DNA of 64,000 nt from Euglena gracilis (GCA_039621445.1 CP154954.1:52799357-52863356), one strand, 5' to 3'. Counted from the stretch's first letter, positions 42,951 through 53,690 are shown. Notes: generated from the sequence alone by a model not told the origin. Translations and numbers: made by a program.

Positions 42951-44398
42951 ACATAGCCTTACTCCCCTGAACTCTTCAAATCCAGTAGGCTGTGCCACTG
43001 GTCGGTGGATTCGGTTCGCCCCACCACCGTTGTGGGTGATGCAACTTTCTCCCCCCCCAAAAATATGACCTCGTCTTTGTAGGCCAGTTCAAGCCTGAAC
43101 ACTTCAACTCCGGATGGAGGCCGGTGCTTGTGCTTGAATTGGAAGAATTACTGGAAAGTATTGGTACTTGGGGGGGGGGTAACCTGAAATTTGCCCAAAA
43201 AAAATGGCCACTTTGGGGGGGAATTTCCAAAGGGGGGGGGATTGGAACTGTATAGGGGGGGGAGGTCCCAAGGTTTGACCCCCGGAAAAGGTGTTTTTTT
43301 TAGCATAAAATGAGTTTTTTTTGGCCCCCCAGCACCCCGTTTCGTGCACAAAACTTTGCATTTCAGTCAAAAGAGCTCCATGGAGTGGGCCGGTCAATGA
43401 AGGGGGTGGGGCGGGACACGGGGGGGACACGGGGGGGGACACGGGGGGGGGGGACACGGGGGAAACATGCCTCTTTTCGGGACCTAATTTCGACTCCGGG
43501 ATGAAATTTGCGACTTTTTGAGGGACCAAAAATTCATTTCACATTGACCCCGAGCCAAGCTCCATGCCATCCTGGGTGAAAAAAAAAGGGATTGTGGGTG
43601 GGGGAAACCAATGCCAAACAGCTAAAAACTCATGCTGTATGTTGCCTTGGCCGCCTTCTAGGGACCCCCCCCTGAAGTGCGGGACACGGGGGGGGACACG
43701 GGGGGGACACGGGGGGGGGGACACGGGGGTCACACCCCCGAATGGGGGGGTCAATGAAGGGGTGGGTGCACTGCCTTGTCTCCAATGACAATGGAGGCTT
43801 GGCAGTATGGGGGAAGGCTGGACCCCTGGAAGGCTGAACGTTCACTGGGGGGGGTATTTTGGGCGGTGAAGTTCACCGGTGAACTTCACCCAACGCTGGA
43901 TTGAGGTTGAGGTATTGAGGTATTGAGGTTGAGGTTGAGGTTGAGGTTGAGGTTGAGGTTGAGGTTTTCCAACCTCCATCTTTCCTCAATGTCACCTCAA
44001 CAGGGTTGTATGGTTAACCAAAGTTCGGTTAATCGACTACGACCCCCCCAGTTAATCGACTAGTTGAGGGGGGGGTCAGTTAACCAATCGGTTAAAGGCT
44101 TTGAATATCTGGACAGGTGACATACCTTTTCTTCTCGCTAGAAAAATTTTTGGAGGAATTTTGTTCAAATGCTGTTTGAGTTTCTTTCTCTTGCAGGAGA
44201 TCGGTTAATCGGTTAACCGAGGGGGGCAGTTAATTTAATCGGTTGACCCAAAACAGTCAGTTAATTGATCAACCCTGACCTCAATGCCAAAATCCAAAGG
44301 AAAACGACTCAACAAAGAGAATTGAAAAAGAGTGTTACAAAGAGAGGCAAATTACCTGGATTTTTCCAAAAATTGGGCAATTGGTCACTTATCAAGTT
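42951..44398. other. Repeats: GGGGACAC arrays, GAGGTT minisatellite, TTAATCGACT poly-C element
   Basis: GGGGGGACAC arrays at 43420-43460 and 43680-43735 flank 220 bases. The palindrome GAAGTTCACCGGTGAACTTC is at 43868. A GAGGTT minisatellite covers 43905-43968. Words GTTAATCGACTA/GGTTAATCGGTTAACC with poly-C/G occupy 44015-44275. No gene. Confidence 0.6.
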
Positions 44399-45718
44399 TT
44401 AAAACCGTTAACCGTTCACGGGCTTCCCCACGTGAGGAAACGGGGTGCGTTCACGGGTGCGCACTACGGCACCCGTGAACGGACCCCGTTTTCACATATG
44501 CGCACCCGTGGTCGGTTCACGGGTGCACGCACGGCAGCCGTGGACGGAATTTTGCCTTTAAAAAAGGGAAAATATTTATGCAGTAGGGAAGAGGATTTGA
44601 AACAAATGGCGAACCTGGTGAACTTGAGGGGTGGGGGCAGGAATGCAAGAGGTGGCATAGGGAACTGACACGCGACAAACTAAATTTCGGTGCGAGGCAC
44701 ATGCTCGCGATGCCTTTCGGCATGGTCAGAGGAACAACGGGACGGATAACAACGGGACGAAGAACCTCCCCTCGGTATCCGGTGGTGTACCCCAACAAAA
44801 GTACATTCCTCCTTTGGACCCAAAATGGTGTGTTCCCTTCGGCAGCCTTCAAAACTGTGAGCAACTCGTCCGCCTGCAAAACTGTGTTTGTCAACCCACC
44901 CTTGGCCTCCATTGCCTTTTTGGCCCTTTCGTGCGTGACGAGTGGCTTCATTAACGCATTGAACTGCGGGAACTGGGACACAGACGATGGTACAATGATG
45001 GCATAAACGGGAGCCAATGCCTTGTAAATGTTGCTTACAGCATTTACATAGGTCCGAAAACTGGACACTGGCATGGAGCGAAGGCGCCCATCTTTTCCTG
45101 CCTTGTCTGGACCCAGGCATCGGCTTCCTGCTGCGTCTTGAAAAGTTCACGAGCATCAACGCACCATCTGGCCCATCCCACCAAAACTTCGTCCAAAGAG
45201 CCAAAAACAATGCCATGCCGGTTGCAAACATCCATATACTCCAAAAAACACTTTACTGCGGCATGGTTCTTGGGGCCCAAGTCACAATTTTGACCACCGG
45301 TGGGGAGACTGCCTAAAAGGGCATCCACTGCAGCAGCTCCTAGGGAGCTGGCACCACGTAAAACAGCCAGAAATTCATCTACGTTGGGGGGGCGGGGCAT
45401 CTGTGCTTCCATCATGTTGGCAAAACGCTTCATCGGACTGTGGGGAAAAGCAGCAGACAGACAGAAACACAAATGTTAAAAACCCCAAAAAATTCAAATT
45501 CCGATCACGGGTAACACCTTGCGCAACCGTGGTCGGTTCACGGGTGCACGCACGGCAGCCGTGGACGGAAATTCCGTTCACGGGTGCGCACTACGGCACC
45601 CGTGAACGGCCAAAGTTCACCCGTGAACGCCAAAAACGAGATTTTTGACCCCCTAGGCATCTCGTTAGGAAGCGCTTGCCTACTGCGAGGAAGCCCGTGA
45701 ACTTGGTTAACGGTTTTA
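44399..45718. mobile_element. Element with 30-bp inverted ends carrying a tyrosine-recombinase-like gene
   Basis: The ends are TTAAAACCGTTAACC..GTTCACGGGCTTCC and its reverse complement (45689-45718). Inside each end lies the same subterminal module in direct orientation: hairpin GTTCACGGGTGC...GGCACCCGTGAAC (44449-44482 and 45573-45609) and CACGGGTGCACGCACGGCAG (44518 and 45539). The body encodes a broken recombinase on the minus strand. No clear target duplication, which fits a tyrosine recombinase rather than a DDE transposase. Confidence 0.75.
44685..45472 (-). pseudogene. Tyrosine recombinase-like protein, frameshifted
   Basis: Two overlapping frames (45472-45044 and 45074-44517) join by a one-base shift near 45065. 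The first holds a helical SAM-like, core-binding-type region (DEFLAVLRGASSLGAAAVDA ... DEVLVGWARWCVDARELF). The second continues SFRTYVNAVSNIYKAL and reaches RRNVLLLGYTTGYRGEVL, the catalytic Arg box (T-G-x-R-x-x-E) of phage-integrase/Crypton-type enzymes. The downstream H-x-x-R and Tyr boxes are not found before the frame drifts at about 44685. It may be a pseudogene or contain an intron. Confidence 0.6.
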
Positions 45719-45722
45719 AGAC

Positions 45723-45819
45723 AAAAGCGGGGTCCGATCACGATTCCCGGTGGAGAAACGGGGGGCGCCTACGGCGCCCCCCGTTTCTCCACCGGGAATC
45801 GTGATCGGACCCCGCTTTT
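45723..45819. repeat. Perfect 47-bp-arm palindrome
   Basis: Arms AAAAGCGGGGTCCGATCACG... and its exact complement meet at GGCGCCTACGGCGCC. It begins four bases after the recombinase element ends. It would extrude as a cruciform or form a stable RNA hairpin. Confidence 0.95.
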
Positions 45820-46369
45820 TCTTATATAATCGGCACCCCACTATTTTTCCTTGTTTCCACCCATATATGTTGTAAATTGACATAAAAGCTGTCAAACTTG
45901 CCTTTGAGGAAGGTTTTAGAAGAGGAGATGGTCCAATCCATGCTTTTTGTGAGTTCATTTTTTGAATTTTGGATTGAGGTAACATTGAGGTTGAGGTTGA
46001 GGTTGAGGTCGTTGACATTGAGGTTGAACTTTTTTTGAAATCCTCAACCTCAATCCCGCCCTGCTTCACCGTTTTGATGGTTGGGGGTGAAATTTCGACG
46101 GGTGAAATTCCGCTCCTCATTATTCAAAAATGGTCGTTTTGAGGTTGATGGTTCACAGGGATTACCTCAGCTTCGTGCCACGAAAAATCACGAAAATTCA
46201 CGAATGGAAAGTTGCGAACTCTTAAGGAAGTTTCATTTTGCTGTGTCATATAAGAATTGAAATTTTTTCCGTTCTTATTTCTTTGTGGGTATGCCATCTT
46301 CTGAAAACGATGGTGCTGTGCAAGTGGTGAATGCTCCTGCAAGTCAAAGAAAACAACGAAGGACGTGGA
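45820..46369. other. Stretch with GAGGTT minisatellite
   Basis: GAGGTT units at 45975-46045, matching 43905-43968 including the preceding GGATTGAGG. The two arrays bracket the recombinase element. No gene. Confidence 0.6.
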
Positions 46370-47760
46370 AACGTGGAGCAGGGGGGGGGGAATGTGCTCG
46401 CCCGGCCTCGGAAAAAATGCGCAAAAATGCGCAAAAAAATGCGCAAAAAATGCGCATTTTTTGGAAAAAATGCGCAAAAATGTGCAAAATCCGAGGAAAA
46501 ATGCGCAAAAGTCACGAAAATGCAAAAATTACCCAAATACATGCAAAAATGGCACCAAATTTGAAGAAATTATGTAGAATAATGAGGAAAATGTACGCTT
46601 CAAAAAAAGTCAAAAATTTCAAAACTTTGCAAAAAATTGCAAAGATGGTCAAAAAATGCGAAAATTTTGGAAAATCACAAAAAATGTCCCAAAAAGCAAA
46701 AAAATGTGCTGAAAAAAAAACGAAAAAATGCGCAAAAAATGTGAAAAAAATGCGCAAAAATGGGCCCCGAGCGAGAAATTGGTGATGGACTTTTTGGTGG
46801 TCGGTACCGACTAGTCTAGCGACTAGTCGGTACCGACCATTGGTGATCGGGCCGACTAGTCGGCCCGACCACCAATTTTAAGTCCACCCCCCCCCTTCAA
46901 AAAATTTTTTAAGCCCCCCCCCCCTCGAAAAAAAATTCATTCAAATTTGCAGGAAAATGACTCAAAACCCACCCCAATGCCTTCCAAACCCTCCATTCGG
47001 GGGTCAATTTGCAAAAAAAAATGAGTAATACCTTCTCTTTGCACCTGTTCTGTGAAACCATAGCCATAGGGCGACTTATATCTTTACCTTGCACACATCA
47101 GACTACATTCATTACGGAGCGCGACTCGGCCACCCTTGCCTTGCACACACAAGGGGATTTTGTTATTTTGGGCGGGTGGGGGTCCGGGGGGGGGGCGGCA
47201 GCCCCCCCCCGGAGGAGGCCGTAGGCCGACTAAGTTAGCACAAAGGGAGTTTGTTGGGGGGCGCGTTTTGGCCATCCTTGCCTTGCACACATAATATTAA
47301 ATTCATTACGGAGCGCGACTCGGCCATCCTTGCCTTGCACACACAAGGGGATTTTGTTATTTTGGGCGGGGGGGGGGTCCGGGGGGGGGGCGGCAGCCCC
47401 CCCCCCGGAGGAGGCCGTAGGCCGACTAAGTCAGCACAAAGGGAGTTTGTTGGGGGGCGCCTGAATTCATTGAACCCCGAATAGAAATTTTGGAAGGCAT
47501 TTGGATGAAATTTTTCGGAGGGGGGGGGGGGCTTAAAAAATTTTTTAGAGGGGGGGGGGGGACTTAAAATTGGTGGTCGGCCCGACCACCAATGGTCGGT
47601 AGGATTGGTCGGTACCGACTAGTCGGCCCGACCACCAAAAAGTCCATCACCAATTTCCCGCAATGAGCCGCAAAAATGCGCATTTTTGGAAAATTTGAAA
47701 AAATGCGCAAAAATGCGAAAAAATGCGAAACGCATTTCCCCCCCCCTGCGTGGAGGGGGC
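46370..47760. mobile_element. Long inverted-repeat element 1 (GACTAGTCGG arms)
   Basis: Inner arms at 46772-46925 and 47505-47660 are inverted: GAAATTGGTGATGGACTTTT, then GGTCGGTACCGACTAGTCGG palindromes, then TTTTAAGTCC plus poly-C and TTTTTTAAGCC plus poly-C. ATGCGCAAAAATGCGC-rich DNA extends the symmetry outward to poly-C/G at 46382 and 47738. The centre holds two tandem units (about 47085-47465). No protein. Confidence 0.75.
47085..47465. repeat. Two tandem units with GGGATTTTGTTATTTTGGGC
   Basis: About 193-bp units: TTGCCTTGCACACACAAGG, GGGATTTTGTTATTTTGGGC, poly-G/C, GGAGGAGGCCGTAGGCCGAC, then GCACAAAGGGAGTTTGTTGG. The same unit in reverse orientation forms the pair at 53270-53690. Confidence 0.9.
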
Positions 47761-47924
47761 AAATGACTCCTCGGAAAAGGGCAGTCAGCACCCTGGAGAA
47801 TTTGAAGTGCATGAAATTGAAGTCTGGTGTCTTGCGTGCCAGAAACCAGTGAATTACCCACCCGCGGTAAAAGTCGGTCCCGGTATGTGGAATCGTCATA
47901 TGCCGTGGGGCAGTCCTGCCACTC

Positions 47925-48429
47925 ACAAGAAGAAGGGGGGGGGGCTGCCTCCCCCCCCCCAGCACCCCCCCAACAAAATCCCTTCCGGGGGGTAACCGAC
48001 CCAGGGCCATGCGCGCATGTAATGCCACGCGCACCGTAAACAAAACCGTCCTAAGGCGCCTTCGGCGCCCTTGGTCGTCTAGCAGGGGGGGGCTGCCGCC
48101 CCCCCCCCCCCGCCCCCCCCCCCGCCCTCCAATAACAAAATCCCTTCCGGGGGGTAACCGACCCAGGGCCATGCGCGCATGTAATGCCACGCGCACCGTA
48201 AACAAAACCGTCCTAAGGCGCCTTCGGCGCCCTTGGTCGTCTAGCAGGGGGGGGCTGCCACCCCCCCCCCCCAACCCCCCCCCCCCCCCCCGCCCTCCAA
48301 TAACAAAATCCCTTCCGGGGGGTAACCGACCCAGGGCCATGCGCGCATGTTAATGCCACGCGCACCGTAAACAAAACCGTCCTAAGGCGCCTTCGGCGCC
48401 CTTGGTCGTCTAGCAGGGGGGGGCTGCCG

Positions 48430-48460
<31 letters not shown>

Positions 48461-48775
48461 AACAAAAGCCCTTCCGGGGGGTAACCGACCCAGGGCCATG
48501 CGCGCATGTAATGCCACGCGCACCGTAAACAAAACCGTCCTAAGGCGCCTTCGGCGCCCTTGGTCGTCTAGCAGGGGGGGGCTGCCGCCCCCCCCCGCAC
48601 CCCCCCCGCCCTCCAATAACAAAATCCCTTCCGGGGGGTAACTGACCCAGGGCCATGCGCGCATGTAATGCCACGCGCACCGTAAACAAAACCGTCCTAA
48701 GGCGCTTTCGGCGCCCTTGGTCGTCTAGCGGGGGGGGGGCTGCCCCCCCCCCCCCCCCCCCCCCCCCCCGCTGGC
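47925..48775. repeat. Five tandem units of about 163 bp (AATAACAAAATCCCTTCC)
   Basis: Each unit has poly-C, CCAATAACAAAATCCCTTCC, GGGGTAACCGACCCAGGGCC, ATGCGCGCATGTAATGCC, GTAAACAAAACCGTCC, hairpin AAGGCGCCTTCGGCGCCCTT, GTCGTCTAGC and poly-G. Units differ chiefly in C-run length. Open frames across it are artefacts. Confidence 0.95.
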
Positions 48776-49385
48776 GCCCACCCCCCCCCCCCGGGCCCCG
48801 TAACGCCCTCTTGACAAAGTAACGTAAACATTGTCTGATTTCGTGCAAGATCCTAAAAGCAGAAAAAGGAATTTTTGATATAAAATTTCATGTTTTTCTC
48901 TGAGGGAAATTTTTCCTTCGCAGGGGGGGGGGGCTTAAAAATCTTCTGAGAGGGGGGGGGTGGTCAAATTATTGGTGGTCGCTAGCGACCGGTCGCTCCG
49001 ACCACCAACGGTCGCTAGCGACCGGTCGCCAGAATTCGGTCGCTAGCGACCATGGTCGCTAGCGACCGGTCGCAAGCGACCACCAAAAGTTCCATGGCCA
49101 ATTTTCCGCTCGGAGCCGAATAATGTCATTTTTGGCCACTTTTGACCAAAAAGGTACTCTTGTGGTGAATTTACCGGCGAAGGCATCCGGGCCCCGACAC
49201 CAAATTGGTAATTTTCAGTTTCCATTCTCGCACGGGTAGGTCAAATATATAACCGGCGTGCACCGTTTCTGTACATGGTGCTCCGGCGGGTTAGAAATTT
49301 ACATTCTACATCGTCCCAAAGGGACTCAGTGGGGCGTTCTATGTACAACATGCACCACCAATTAGGAATCTACCTGAATATATTA
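48776..49385. other. Arm with GGTCGCTAGCGACC array
   Basis: Poly-G CTTAAAAATC then poly-G and, at 48975-49085, repeated GGTCGCTAGCGACC palindromes ending ACCACCAAAAGTTCCATGGCC. Same layout as other arms (poly-G, CTTAAA, poly-G, GTCG palindromes). The partner arm is not identified in the window. Confidence 0.6.
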
Positions 49386-49563
49386 CCCCCCCCCCCTTTA
49401 TTGTCCCCCCCCCCTTTATTGTCCCTGGGCCCCGGCCGACGGGGGGTTTTTTTGGCCCGGCCAATGAAATTCCTTTGGTACCCCTTTATTGTCCCCCCCC
49501 CTTTATTGTCCGGTCGGGCCTCCGGGGGGCAGGTCGGTGGGACAATAAAGGGGGGGGGGGTGG
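49386..49563. mobile_element. Small poly-C/G element, TTTATTGTCC type, copy 2
   Basis: TA at 49384-49385 and 49564-49565; C-runs separated by TTTATTGTCC and, on the other arm, GACAATAAAG plus poly-G. The core contains GGCCCGGCCAATGAAATTCC, also present (reverse) in 40333-40502. Confidence 0.8.
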
Positions 49564-49854
49564 TATCAATTTAGGCATCACCGGTTAAAATTTTCCTAAA
49601 AAAATTTTGCCGAGAAGGGGGGCAAGGGCCAGAAGTGAAGATGGCGCCGGCCATAAACAGACAAGAAGCTTAGTGCAACCAAGGGGGTCACAGGGGGGGG
49701 GGGGTCACGGGGGCACCCCCTTTTGGCCTAGGTTTGGGGGAGGGGGGGCTTGCAAGAGCTTAGAACACCCTCCATTTTCACACAGTTGAGCAATAACTGG
49801 TTGATTTGTGTCTTCTCGTACTTAATTCCTTCTTTTCAGGTTTTTTTTTGGCAA

Positions 49855-49909
49855 ATGGGCACCTTACAATGCTTTGTTTTATTGTTAGCATTTTTTGGAA
49901 TTGCTTGTG
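49855..49909 (+). CDS. Candidate signal-peptide exon of a second PBP gene
   Basis: ATG followed by GTLQCFVLLLAFFGIAC, a typical eukaryotic signal peptide, then donor G|GTGACC in phase 1. The phase fits the exon at 62267, whose first two bases TT would complete Val before GAGTSLPAQVF. The intron would be 12.4 kb of transposable elements. A tract ending CTTTTCAG stands 16 bases before the ATG. The link is only inferred; the leader could belong to another gene. Confidence 0.35.
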
Positions 49910-50099
49910 GTGACCATGGATTCATTTATTTTTGGTTTTGAAAGACCCCGCCTAGGGGTTTTCAAGACCAAGTGGTGGGTTTGGGCTGCAAGCTGCAATC
50001 ATGGGTCAGCACCATAGCTGGCACTTCGTTTAAAACCTATTTTCTGGGCTCGACGCCTGTCTTGAAATTCTACTGACATAAACGGATTTCAGCCTGAAA

Positions 50100-50215
50100 T
50101 TGTTTGTGTCAGTCGATTTCCATTCAGGCGCCCGTTTATGTCAGTCGATTTCCATTCAGGCGCCCGTTTATGTCAGTCGATTTCCATTCAGGCGCCCGTT
50201 TATGTCGGTCGATTT
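50100..50215. repeat. GTCGATTTCCATTCAGGCGC minisatellite, array 1
   Basis: Three to four units of about 34 bp, GTCAGTCGATTTCCATTCAG plus GCGCCCGTTTAT. A second array of five units is at 50930-51065 inside the same element. Confidence 0.92.
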
Positions 50216-50929
50216 CCATTCCATTGAAATCTGTTGCTGGTCAGATTGGGAATTTTCAGTGACTTTTTGGACATTTTGGATCTCCCTTTTTTGAAGACAT
50301 TTTTGGTCCTATGGGGTTGTGGAGGCGTTATGGACCAGAAAAAAACCAAATTTTGTGGTCAGGTGATCACAGCTGGCTGAACTTTGGATGGAACAGACGG
50401 AAAGGACGGAGCTGAAGAGTATCATTTTCTGGAACTTCAGAAAAAGCATTCGGCAAATTTGCCCTGAACCAGTTGTTATCACTGGTTATCTGAAAGAAAA
50501 GCTTTTGGGTGAGGAGTGATTTGGCCATGTTAAACCTATTTTCTAGGCTCGACTCCTGTATTGCAATTCTATTCTATTGCAAGGCTGTGTTCCTGGCAAC
50601 ATGGCTTTGGTCAAAATCTGTGTTTCTAAAAAAAATGCAGAGTCTGCGTTTTAGGCACAGTTCTTGAGATAGAGATTGTTCTTGTCAAAGTGGAAGAAAA
50701 AATGCATTCCGGAAAAATGCAGAGTCTGCGTTTAAGACACAGTTCTTGATGTAGAGATTGTTTCTTTCAAAATGGAAGAAAGGCTGCATTCCGAAAAAAA
50801 GGAAGAAAAGGTTGGGTCGGACATTAACGGATTTCAGGCTGAAACCTAAAATGTACAGAAACGGAACAAAAGGGCATTCAAAAAAAGGACACAAAAGGTC
50901 GGTCGATTTCCAAGACATCGGAAACCGTT

Positions 50930-51065
50930 TACGTCAGTCGATTTCCATTCAGGCGCCCGTTAGTGTCGGTCGATTTCCATTCAGGCGCCCGTTAGTGTCG
51001 GTCGATTTCCATTCAGGCGCCCGTTAGTGTCAGTCGATTTCCATTCAGGCGCCCGTTAATGCGCC
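50930..51065. repeat. GTCGATTTCCATTCAGGCGC minisatellite, array 2
   Basis: Units differ from array 1 mainly as CCCGTTAGTGTCGG instead of CCCGTTTATGTCAG. The GTTAGTGTCGGTCGATTT word also forms the arms of the palindrome at 51479. Confidence 0.92.
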
Positions 51066-51118
51066 AAAAACCACTTTTTTGACCATATTTCCGTCCAGGC
51101 GGTTCGGTCGAATGAATA

Positions 51119-51438
51119 CCATGCCCCCCCCCCTAGTTCGTCACCCCCCCCTATTAGTCACCCTTGGGCCCCAGGCAAATTTTTTTTCGAAGGGAAATAT
51201 TTTTTTTTAAAAAAACACTGAATTTGGCCATCGGAATTTTTTTTTATGGTTGCCATCCATGAAAAGTGCCCTGGAATGCCCAAAAACAACCTTGAAACCC
51301 CCAAGAATTGGGGCAGGGGGCAAAATTTGGGCATAAATTGACCCCCCCCCCCCCGAGTTAGTCACCCCCCCCTGTTAGTCACCCTTGGCCAAATTCCCCT
51401 CCCAAGGGGGTGACTAACTGGGGGGGGGGGGGGCACGG
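51119..51438. mobile_element. Small poly-C/G element, TAGTTAGTCACC type, copy 3 (complete)
   Basis: TA at 51117-51118 and 51439-51440. Ends CCATGCCCCCC and GGGGGCACGG. Spacer words TAGTTCGTCACC, TATTAGTCACC, GAGTTAGTCACC and GTGACTAACT. AT-rich core with ATGGTTGCCATCCATG. Nested in the 8-bp-TSD element, so it moved after it. Confidence 0.9.
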
Positions 51439-51478
51439 TATCAAGACAGGCGTCGGGCCCAGACAAAATAGGTTTTAG

Positions 51479-51582
51479 AAAAATCGACCGACACTAACAG
51501 ATTCAGCAGGGGCGCCGGGCGGCTCGCTTCGCTCGCTCGCGCCCGGCGCCCCTGCTGAATCTGTTAGTGTCGGTCGATTTTT
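51479..51582. repeat. Perfect 42-bp-arm palindrome with CGCTCGC loop
   Basis: Arms AAAAATCGACCGACACTAAC ... GCGCCGGGC and exact complement; the 20-base loop is GGCTCGCTTCGCTCGCTCGC. The outer arm repeats the minisatellite word of the host element. Confidence 0.95.
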
Positions 51583-52005
51583 GTATAAAAACGAAGTCAA
51601 AAAAAACATGTTTTTTTAAAAAAAATATGTTTTTTTTTAAAAAAAACAAAAAAAACGCCATTGAGGGTCCAGGGCAAAAAAAATTTTGCCTTTGATTTTA
51701 GCTTTTTTTGCCCATCCTCGGTCAGAGAAAGACACCAAATTTGGGATGTTTCAAGTTAGTTTGGAATGGTTTCAAGCCAAAATGGCAGAAAAATGCCCTA
51801 TTTTGACCATTCTTGTTGAAGACAACCAAAAGTATTGGTTTTGAGCTAAGATTGGTTCACCCTTGCGATCAAAGGCAAAATTTGGACCATCATTTTCCCC
51901 TTTGTTTTTTTTGACGTTTTTTTTTGCCCGTTTTTTTTTAATAAAAAAACAAAAAAAACGTTTTTTTAAAAAAAACAAAAAAAAAACGCCAGCTATGGTC
52001 AGCAC

Positions 52006-52490
52006 GGCCCTGTTGTATTCTACACTTGGATTCATTTATTCACAGAGGTTTCAATGGGCGAGTCACCCTCCGTTGTTGTTATTTTCCATTGCATTTTTTT
52101 TGAATTGTGTTGCATTTTTTCGAACTGTGTTGCATTCCCCCACTCTCCTGATGTTGGCGCTAACCGGGATAGGCCGAAATTTCTCTCCACAAAGGCCCAA
52201 CTCATTGGGGCGGGGGTCAAAGTGGTGTTTCTGAGGCTGTTGCACTAAAATCTTAAAGGACGTTCAACCCAGGCAGATTTTGGTCTTTTCCCCCACCAGC
52301 TGGGTCTTGCCCAGAGCTGGCATGGTTGGATTGGCTTTGGGGAAAAGAGGTGCCCCTCCCCGTAAGGTCATTCCCCCCAATTCAAGAAGACCCCCTGAAC
52401 CTTGGATCTTAGAGTGAGGCTGAGTGGAGTGAGCTGCCACAAACAGATCACACTTGTCAAAACCTGGTCTTATTTTGGGGGGGGGAGTTG
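52006..52490. other. Stretch with no recognised gene
   Basis: Ordinary AT/GC mix with repeated TTGTGTTGCATT words; no exon with family resemblance on either strand. Confidence 0.4.
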
Positions 52491-52734
52491 GGGGTGTTCC
52501 CCCCGCGTCCCCCCCCCGTCCCTAGGGTTGTATGGGAAGCTCCGCAGACATGAGGCAGGTGGTAAGGGGGGTCACCCCCCCCTAGGGGGGTACGGTGGTT
52601 GGCCCCCCCTAGTTTCAGAAGGAGGGGGGTACCCAGAAGGGGGGGGGTACCCGCCCACCCCCCTCCCCCTCCTCTGCGAGGGCAAAAAAAAAAATTCCGG
52701 CGCTTCGCGCCGGGTGTGTATTTTTGGACTTCGC

Positions 52735-52945
52735 TCAACATGAAATTTTGACAAAATGGCCAAAATTGGCCGAAAAATGGCCGTAACTAGGGCCAGGTGG
52801 GGAGTTGCTGGGAAATCAAAATACTGTTAAATAGGGCATTTTAAGGGCTTCGATTTAGGTATTGGACATTTCTTTTGATTCCCCACCATTTTTGAGAAAT
52901 TCCAGAAAAATTGACCTTTTGACCCCAAAAAGCGGCCAAAATCTT
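52735..52945. repeat. Dispersed repeat with AATACTGTTA, copy 1
   Basis: CAAAATGGCCAAAATTGGC, GGCCGTAACT, GGGGAGTTGC, AAATCAAAATACTGTTA and GGACATTTCTTTTGATTCCC in this order. Related copies at 60586-60675 (interrupted by a small element) and 61085-61345. Confidence 0.7.
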
Positions 52946-53269
52946 CGGCAACCGAAAACCGGAGGTAGGAGGGGGGGTCCCCCGGCTCCGTGCGGATGAT
53001 TGGCTACGACGATCCCGGAGGTCGTACCGACCATGGTCGGGCCGACCTAGGTCGGGCCGACCGTTGGCTATGGCCTATCGACCATTGGAGGTCGGGCCGA
53101 CCTGGTCGGCCCGCCCTCCAATCATCCGCATTACCCCCCCCCTTTTTTGATTTTTAAGCCCCCCCCCCCCCAGAAACTTGAAGCAGTATTCAGTAAAATT
53201 TGACTCAAAATGCATGCAAAAACATTGGAATGAGCTTGAAACTGGCAACAAAACGTCCTATGTTAAAGG

Positions 53270-53690
53270 AAGAGACCCTAATGAACTTAGTCGGCCTACG
53301 GCCTCCTCCGGGGGGGGCTGCCGCCCCCCCCCTGCCCAAAATAACAATATCCCCTTGTGTGTGCAAGGCAAGGGTGGACAGAACGCGTATCCTAACAAAA
53401 TCCTTTTGTGTGTGCAAGGCAAGGATGGCCAAAACGCGCCCCCCAACAAACTCCCTTTGTGCTAACTTAGTCGGCCTACGGCCTCCTCCGGGGGGGGCTG
53501 CCGCCCCCCCCCGGACCCCCCCCGCCCAAAATAACAATATCCCCTTGTGTGTGCAAGGCAAGGGTGGACAAAACGCGCATCCTAACAAAATCCTTTTGTG
53601 TGTGCAAGGCAAGGATGGCCAAAACGCGCCCCCCAACAAACTCCCTTTGTGCTAACTTAGTCGGCCTACACCCCCCGCCCAAAATAACCT
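53270..53690. repeat. Two tandem units with GCCCAAAATAACAATATCCCC
   Basis: Reverse-orientation relatives of 47085-47465: ACTTAGTCGGCCTACGGCC, poly-G/C, AAAATAACAATATCCCCTTG, GTGTGCAAGGCAAGGGTGGA, with a second sub-unit (ACAAAATCCTTTTGTGTGTG) each time. Confidence 0.9.

Larger units (their letters stand above)
50013..51997. mobile_element. Element with CATAGCTGGC ends and 8-bp target duplication, copy 2 (1,985 bp)
   Basis: Ends CATAGCTGGCACTTCG and GCCAGCTATG, flanked by perfect 8-bp repeats GTCAGCAC (50005-50012 and 51998-52005). The right part, 51590-51990, matches 22579-23200 in reverse. Internal cargo: two minisatellite arrays, the small element at 51119 and a 42-bp-arm palindrome. No transposase, so non-autonomous. 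Confidence 0.9.

Noticed and set aside
47925-48775. CRISPR array
   Set aside because: Units are contiguous 163-bp repeats without unique spacers, and the genome is eukaryotic.
47564-48848. Gly/Arg-rich open frames up to 258 codons
   Set aside because: Produced by the 163-bp tandem units and poly-C/G runs; repeat-unit identity at DNA level explains them, with no codon-type substitution.
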